A stretch of DNA of 64,000 bases from positions 62,001 through 126,000 of the forward strand of contig CAJPFN010000024.1 of assembly GCA_905339215.1 (NCBI GenBank), given 5' to 3'. A model generated the notes under the pieces. It was not told where the DNA came from. It worked only from the letters and a program-made list of their open reading frames with translations, and searched no databases. Source of the stretch: Rhizobiaceae bacterium (GTDB lineage Bacteria; Pseudomonadota; Alphaproteobacteria; Rhizobiales; Rhizobiaceae). Made by a program: the position numbers and the translations under genes. The first letter of the stretch is position 1. Each line of letters starts with the position of its first letter. Positions 59,973 to 64,000 of the stretch are shown here, piece by piece.

Positions 59973-60854
59973 ATGAACGATGAAATCTCTCACCTGACCG
60001 CTGGCGCGGCGGCGTTGCTTGTCGAAACGGACGAGCGGCGCATTCGCGCGATACGATCGCGCCGCTGGGTGCTCTACCCACGCGCCAAGCAGGCTCTCGA
60101 TCGTCTGAGCGCGCTCCTCGACCATCCTCGAGGCACGCGCATGCCCTCGATTGCGATCTATGGCGACAGCGGCATGGGCAAGACGATGATCATGAAGCGT
60201 TTCCGGGACGAGCATCCGCCGAGCTTCAATCCGGTGACGGGAACACTGAAGACCCCGGTCCTCGCGATGGAAATGACCAGCCGGCCCGGCGAGAGGCGAT
60301 TCTATGCCGAGCTCCTGACGCTTCTCGGCGCGCCGCAGCGGCCACGCGCAGACATTGCTCAGATGGAACAGGCGTCGCTGCGGATCATGGAGGCCATCGG
60401 CGTGCAGGTTCTGGTCATTGATGAGGTACACAACATCCTCGCCGGAACCTACCGTGAGCAGCGCATAGTGCTGAACACGCTGCGCTTCCTCAGCAATCGT
60501 CTGCATATCTCGCTGGTCTGCTTTGGCGTCAACGAGGCGCGCGAGGCGATCAGCGGCGACGTCCAGCTTGCCCGCCGGTTCGAGCAGTTCACCCTGAACA
60601 GGTGGGCCGCGAACGAGCAGTTCGAGACCTTGGTGACGTCGATCCTCCGCAACACGCCACTACGCCGGCCGTCGGTGCTCACGCCAAAATCGTTGCGACG
60701 AATCCTGCAGATTACCGAGGGCATCACGGCCAATATCTTCCACATGGTCAACAACCTGGCGATCGACGCCATCGAAAACGGCAGCGAGCAGATTACGAAC
60801 GAAGCGGTCGAGAGCTGGGAGCCGGAGTTTGATGCCGAGGCGGCATTCGCATGA
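59973..60854 (+). CDS. tniB: TniB-like AAA+ transposition ATPase
   Basis: This 293-residue protein has Walker A IYGDSGMGKTMIMKRF, Walker B VLVIDEVHNILAG, sensor-1-like SLVCFGVNEAR and arginine-finger-region LARRFEQF. Family role: target-DNA-bound ATPase that recruits and activates TniA, analogous to MuB/TnsC. The stop overlaps tniQ by 4 bp. Confidence 0.93.
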   Translation: MNDEISHLTAGAAALLVETDERRIRAIRSRRWVLYPRAKQALDRLSALLDHPRGTRMPSIAIYGDSGMGKTMIMKRFRDEHPPSFNPVTGTLKTPVLAMEMTSRPGERRFYAELLTLLGAPQRPRADIAQMEQASLRIMEAIGVQVLVIDEVHNILAGTYREQRIVLNTLRFLSNRLHISLVCFGVNEAREAISGDVQLARRFEQFTLNRWAANEQFETLVTSILRNTPLRRPSVLTPKSLRRILQITEGITANIFHMVNNLAIDAIENGSEQITNEAVESWEPEFDAEAAFA

Positions 60855-61717
60855 CGGAGGATGCACCGCAACGGAAGTTGCCGGTTATATTGCCGCCGCA
60901 TTCAGACGAACTCCTGTCTTCCTGGATCAACCGGCATGCCGCCTTCTATGCGGTTCCACCGCTGGTCATGCTGCGGCATTGCCTGCCGGAGGCTCATTCG
61001 CTGCGAGCCGCCGATCTCCATTTGAGTGACGATCAGGAAATCCGGCTGGCCAAGGTGTTCGCCACCGAGCCGGCTGTCGTGCGTCGAATGACCTTCACCA
61101 ACGTCGTGCAGTCGTCACGCCGACTGATCGCCGTCAGGCCTCAGCAATCCTGCCCGAACTGCAGCGCCCATCGCACGGAACCGGAGCCAATCTTGAGAAG
61201 CCAACTGGTTGGCTGGCGCCTTACCTGTCCTGTCTGCGGAGGTCTGTTCCGGGACACCGATGGGCGCGAACTCCCCTCCCCTTTCAGGCAATATCGCGAT
61301 GCGGCTTGTCGGGGCGAACAGCTGCTCGACGACGAGGCCGAACGTGGTATCGCGACCTGGACATCGCCTGCCGAAATCGCTCGGCTTCTCTTGATGCGAC
61401 GCATTCCAAGACCTATTCCCCGCGAGAGCGACCTTTGGCGCTTCAGGGTGATCGGCGCCATCATTCCCGATCTCGATGGCATCGTTGCCGCGGAACAGGA
61501 GAACCTACCCACGCCCGCAAGTCCGATCCTTCGGCTTCACATGCGGCCCGCTCTGCTGGCGGGAATCGCCATCGTCGAGCGTGCCGGACCGGAAATGCTC
61601 CGAATGCTGCGTCGTCACATGGTGGGCGACAACAGGTTCCGATTCACCGACACCACCGAACGAATGATAGCCCAAGCCCACTGGCCGGGGTCTTCCCTGC
61701 AATTGCAGTTAATCTGA
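60851..61717 (+). CDS. tniQ: TniQ-family transposition targeting protein
   Basis: This 288-residue protein starts with the TniQ domain (LPVILPPHSDELLSSWINRHAAFYAV). Zinc-ribbon-like cysteines follow (CPNCSAHR and CPVCGG), then a helical C-terminus. It is shorter than the TniQ of Tn5053 (about 400), as in compact rhizobial elements. In related systems (TnsD/TniQ) it links target-site choice to the ATPase. Confidence 0.9.
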   Translation: MTEDAPQRKLPVILPPHSDELLSSWINRHAAFYAVPPLVMLRHCLPEAHSLRAADLHLSDDQEIRLAKVFATEPAVVRRMTFTNVVQSSRRLIAVRPQQSCPNCSAHRTEPEPILRSQLVGWRLTCPVCGGLFRDTDGRELPSPFRQYRDAACRGEQLLDDEAERGIATWTSPAEIARLLLMRRIPRPIPRESDLWRFRVIGAIIPDLDGIVAAEQENLPTPASPILRLHMRPALLAGIAIVERAGPEMLRMLRRHMVGDNRFRFTDTTERMIAQAHWPGSSLQLQLI

Positions 61718-61733
61718 GTATCAAGCAGGCAGG

Positions 61734-61742
61734 ATTCTCACA
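61734..61742 (-). repeat. Right inner inverted repeat of the Tn element
   Basis: Inverted copy of TGTGAGAAT (58305-58313), 17 bp after the tniQ stop. Confidence 0.5.
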
Positions 61743-61747
61743 ATTAA

Positions 61748-62875
61748 ATGATTAATCTGTACGAAACGGGCCCATTCTTGCGGTTAACTGCTAAGCGACA
61801 CACGGCCATCCTTCGCAAGATAATTCATGTCGACATGGATGCCTTCTTCGCCTCGGTCGAGCAGCGAGACAATCCGGACCTGCGGGGCAAGCCGGTGGCG
61901 GTGGGCGGCTCGGCGGCACGTGGCGTAGTGGCTGCTGCCAGCTACGAGGCGAGAAAATTCGGGTTGCGGTCGGCCATGCCTTCGATTACCGCCAAGCGCA
62001 AATGTCCCGACCTGATCTTCGTACCCCCACGATTTGACGTCTATCGAGCGGTCTCTCAGCAGATCCACGCGATCTTTGCCGAGCATACTGCGCTGATCGA
62101 GCCGCTTTCGCTCGACGAAGCCTATCTTGACGTCACCGACAATCTGCAGGGCATTCCGGTCGCCACGACAATCGCGGAAATGATCCGCGCAAAGATCAAG
62201 CGTGAGACGGGCCTGACGGCCTCCGCCGGGATCAGCTACAACAAATTTCTCGCCAAGATGGCATCTGGGCAGAACAAGCCCAACGGGCAATTCGTCATCA
62301 CCCCGAAGATGGGACCGGCTTTTGTCGAGGCCTTGCCCGTGCGGAAGTTTCACGGCGTTGGGCCGGCGACGGCTGCCAAAATGGCGCGGCTCGGCATTGA
62401 GACCGGCGCCGACCTGCGCGGCCAGAACTTAGCCTTCCTGAAGGAGAGGTTCGGGAAGGCTGGACCCTACTACTACTGGATTGCCCGAGGCATCGACGAG
62501 CGCCCTGTCCGCGCCGATCGCGTGCGCAAGTCCGTTGGCGCCGAGGACACTTTCGCGGCTGACATCTTCGATCTCGAAAGTGCTCGCAACGAGCTGGCGC
62601 CGCTGGTCGGCAAGGTCTGGCGTTATTGCGCGGAGCGATCGATCCAAGGTCGTACAGTGACGCTCAAGGTCAAGTTCGCGGACTTCCAGCAGATCACACG
62701 CAGCCGCACGATCGGCGCGGTTGTCGCGGCGGAGACGGACCTCGCGACCGTAGCCGGCACGCTGCTCGAACAGGTATTTCCCGTCAGCAAGGGAATACGC
62801 CTGCTCGGCGTCACACTTTCCAATTTGAGCGGATCGGCTGCCGAGGCAGACCGCCAGATGTCGCTGGTCATCTAG
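61748..62875 (+). CDS. dinB: DNA polymerase IV (DinB), 5' end rebuilt by the transposon
   Basis: This Y-family translesion polymerase frame has catalytic core IIHVDMDAFFASVEQRDNPDLRGKPVAVGG and SLDEAYLDVTDN (acidic metal ligands). The helix-hairpin-helix region is VRKFHGVGPATAAKMARLGI and the little-finger domain is GRTVTLKVKFADFQQITRSRTI. Homologous sequence begins around ILRKIIHVD. The 20 or so residues before it (MINLYETGPF...) come from the transposon right end, so the start (ATG 61748 or TTG 61778) is not ancestral. Length is otherwise normal (about 350 plus). Confidence 0.92.
   Translation: MINLYETGPFLRLTAKRHTAILRKIIHVDMDAFFASVEQRDNPDLRGKPVAVGGSAARGVVAAASYEARKFGLRSAMPSITAKRKCPDLIFVPPRFDVYRAVSQQIHAIFAEHTALIEPLSLDEAYLDVTDNLQGIPVATTIAEMIRAKIKRETGLTASAGISYNKFLAKMASGQNKPNGQFVITPKMGPAFVEALPVRKFHGVGPATAAKMARLGIETGADLRGQNLAFLKERFGKAGPYYYWIARGIDERPVRADRVRKSVGAEDTFAADIFDLESARNELAPLVGKVWRYCAERSIQGRTVTLKVKFADFQQITRSRTIGAVVAAETDLATVAGTLLEQVFPVSKGIRLLGVTLSNLSGSAAEADRQMSLVI
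61784..61794 (-). repeat. Right outer inverted repeat of the Tn element
   Basis: Perfect inverted copy of TTAGCAGTTAA (58261-58271). It falls inside the dinB reading frame as it starts at 61748, so the element tip is fused to the dinB 5' end. Confidence 0.6.
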
Positions 62876-62883
62876 GACTCGCG

Positions 62884-64000
62884 TTATCGGACCGCCTTTC
62901 GAATTGGCTCCGTCAGAAACTGCTCGACGTCGAAATAGCCCTCCCAAGGATCGGGCTCCTGGGTACGCGCCGCCGCGGCAAAGACATCAAATGCGTTCGC
63001 ACTTTTGAGCGTCGGCAACTCGTCCCAGGCGACTGGTACCGCGCAAGTCGCGCCCGACCGGGCCCGAGTGGACCACGGGCATATTGCCGTGGCGCCCTGA
63101 CCGTTGCGCAGGTAGTCGAGGAACATGCGCCCCTTGCGGCGCGCCTTGCTCATGTTGGCAACGAAGCGGGACGGGTCGGTGCGGGCGAGCAGTTCGGCGA
63201 AGTCCTGGCAGAAACCCTTGACCGCTTCCCAGTCGGCGTGGGGGAGGAGTGGAACGACCACGTGGATTCCCTTGCCACCGGACAGCAGCGGCCAGGATTG
63301 AAGCCCGAGAGCCTCAAGTACACCGCGGATGTCGAGCGCTGCCTGCTTGACGTCTTCGAAACCCAAGCCCTCGTCTGGATCGATGTCGAAGATCATCCGG
63401 TGAGGGAGGTCCGGCTGCTGACGCAGACTGCCCCAGACGTGGAATTCGAGCACGTTCATTTGGACGCCGGCGATCAGGCCCGCCAGGTCGTCGATCCAAA
63501 GGATCCGGCTTTCCTTCCCGGACATTTTCTCCAGCTGCCCATCATGGATAGCCTTGGGCATTCCTGGCAGCTTGTGCTTTTGAAAGAAGGTCTTCTGCAG
63601 GTCGCCATCGGTGTCGCGCACGAGCGAAAGAGGCCGGTCTTGGATATGAGGCAGCATCTTCTCGGCGACAGCAGCATAATACGCCGCGAGCGTTGCCTTG
63701 GTCACCACGGTGTCCGGATACATGACCTTGTCGGGATGACTAAGCGTCACGCCCAGGGCGCCTGCGATCTCCTTCCCCATGCCAGGATCGAGGTTGGCGG
63801 TAGCGGGCGCTGCCTGCGCGGTGGGGACTTCCATCACCACCTGATCTGCTCGCTTGTCTTGCCGCATCCCTTCAAAACTGGGGTGGCGCAGGCTGCCATC
63901 AGGGGTCACCTCGGAATAGGTGACTTCGGCAACCAGTTCGGGCTTCACCCAGCGAGCTCGCCGGGCAATGTCGCGTGGCACGGACGCGAAGGCGGGTTTG
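62884..64000 (-). CDS. ligD: ATP-dependent DNA ligase LigD, C-terminal part (polymerase/primase domain), runs off the window
   Basis: The frame is open to the right edge. It begins with the end of the ligase OB-fold (RRARWVKPELVAEVTYSEVTPDGSLRHPSFEGMR), a linker, and the complete LigD polymerase domain. That domain contains SHPDKVMYPDTVVTKATLAAYY, DLPHRMIFDIDPDEGLGFEDV (metal-binding Asp pair), LLSGGKGIHVVVPL, and RTDPSRFVANMSKARRKGRMFLDYLRNGQGAT. LigD works with Ku in bacterial non-homologous end joining. It is convergent with dinB, 8 bp apart. Confidence 0.95.
   Translation of the reverse strand, partial: KPAFASVPRDIARRARWVKPELVAEVTYSEVTPDGSLRHPSFEGMRQDKRADQVVMEVPTAQAAPATANLDPGMGKEIAGALGVTLSHPDKVMYPDTVVTKATLAAYYAAVAEKMLPHIQDRPLSLVRDTDGDLQKTFFQKHKLPGMPKAIHDGQLEKMSGKESRILWIDDLAGLIAGVQMNVLEFHVWGSLRQQPDLPHRMIFDIDPDEGLGFEDVKQAALDIRGVLEALGLQSWPLLSGGKGIHVVVPLLPHADWEAVKGFCQDFAELLARTDPSRFVANMSKARRKGRMFLDYLRNGQGATAICPWSTRARSGATCAVPVAWDELPTLKSANAFDVFAAAARTQEPDPWEGYFDVEQFLTEPIRKAVR

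Larger units (their letters stand above)
58255..61800 (+). mobile_element. Tn5053/Tn552-like transposon with tniA-tniB-tniQ only
   Basis: The three-gene transposition module (DDE transposase, AAA+ ATPase, TniQ) is bounded by matching ends. A perfect 11-bp inverted repeat TTAGCAGTTAA lies at 58261-58271 and, inverted, at 61784-61794, 6 bp inside putative TG...CA tips. A second, internal inverted repeat TGTGAGAAT lies at 58305-58313 and 61734-61742. There is no resolvase and no cargo gene. Exact tips are inferred; no matching target duplication is visible next to them. Confidence 0.65.

Noticed and set aside
59463-60506. Minus-strand frame of 347 codons across tniA/tniB
   Set aside because: It is a shadow of two genes with complete catalytic motifs.
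1-64000. tRNA, rRNA genes or CRISPR arrays
   Set aside because: Reading by eye, I saw no cloverleaf-like TTCGAATC/CCA contexts, rRNA conserved blocks or regularly spaced repeats; a dedicated scan was not possible.

Overview
The window looks like an accessory replicon or integrated island of an alphaproteobacterium of the order Hyphomicrobiales (Rhizobiales; Phyllobacteriaceae- or Rhizobiaceae-like). The base composition is GC-rich. Marker families support this: an AapJQMP amino-acid transporter, a rhizobial-type cytochrome b remnant, BTLCP-type cysteine peptidases, a LigD/DinB pair and a DUF932/DUF1173 pair typical of rhizobial plasmids and integrative elements. Gene decay is unusually dense (at least eight broken genes) and two transposable elements are present. 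The assignment rests on protein families read by eye, not on a database search.

Layout. 1-1.8 kb: plasmid/ICE-type DUF932 (cut by the window edge) and DUF1173 genes. 1.9-7.8 kb (minus strand): a Zn/Cd/Pb-type P-type ATPase with two HMA domains and a histidine-rich linker, then a tight operon PCu(A)C - SCO - DsbB - DsbA - DUF1624 acyltransferase. 7.9-13.7 kb (minus): an unusual operon of a cation-diffusion-facilitator/HflK fusion, HflC, HflK and a membrane-anchored double-parvulin foldase. 14-16.2 kb: an OmpR/EnvZ-type two-component system. 16.4-24.2 kb: an EEP-family protein, MntH, a MerR regulator, a PCu(A)C-fold protein without copper ligands, a BTLCP peptidase and two L,D-transpeptidases. 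24.2-27.4 kb: operon DsbA - parvulin - L,D-transpeptidase - flavoprotein, ended by a strong terminator. 27.5-32.8 kb (minus): pseudoazurin, methyltransferase, ScsC-like DsbA, zinc-ribbon protein, a frameshifted mntP behind a manganese riboswitch, an isoprenylcysteine-methyltransferase-like protein and a SleB hydrolase. 33-38 kb: CcdA, Lnt, BTLCP, LspA, a universal stress protein and a petB remnant. 38.4-43 kb: a Fur-family regulator, a P1B-4 ATPase and two decayed genes. 43.2-49.5 kb: LysR, a PLP enzyme and the aapJQMP operon. 49.8-54.8 kb: a merR pseudogene, a membrane protein plus CDF pair, MntR, and a multicopper oxidase - ZIP - cytochrome c' operon truncated by an IS6-family element. 55.6-58.2 kb: a molybdenum-cofactor/hemerythrin/parvulin tail that looks like the end of a nitrate-reductase operon. 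58.25-61.8 kb: a compact TniA-TniB-TniQ transposon. 61.7-64 kb: dinB and the 3' part of ligD.

How it fits together. Most genes from 1.8 to 41.5 kb concern either divalent/soft metal ions (Zn/Cd/Pb, Cu, Mn, Fe/Co) or building and repairing the cell envelope (disulfide formation, prolyl isomerisation, L,D-crosslinks, lipoprotein maturation, HflKC-type membrane proteins). The strongest unifying signal is in the non-coding DNA. Six separate promoters share a -35 box, a 19-nt spacer carrying CTC at spacer positions 1-3 and GAG (TAG in one) at 13-15, and a -10-like box. This is the architecture of a MerR-activated promoter. They stand in front of the P-type ATPase, the two-component system, the DsbA/parvulin/L,D-transpeptidase operon, the zinc-ribbon/DsbA/pseudoazurin operon, lspA and the petB remnant. 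I infer a metal-triggered envelope-protection regulon controlled by one MerR protein (19500-19913 is the candidate). A separate manganese circuit is suggested by the yybP-ykoY riboswitch and by two ATAGC-N4-GCTAT palindromes between mntR and the multicopper-oxidase operon.
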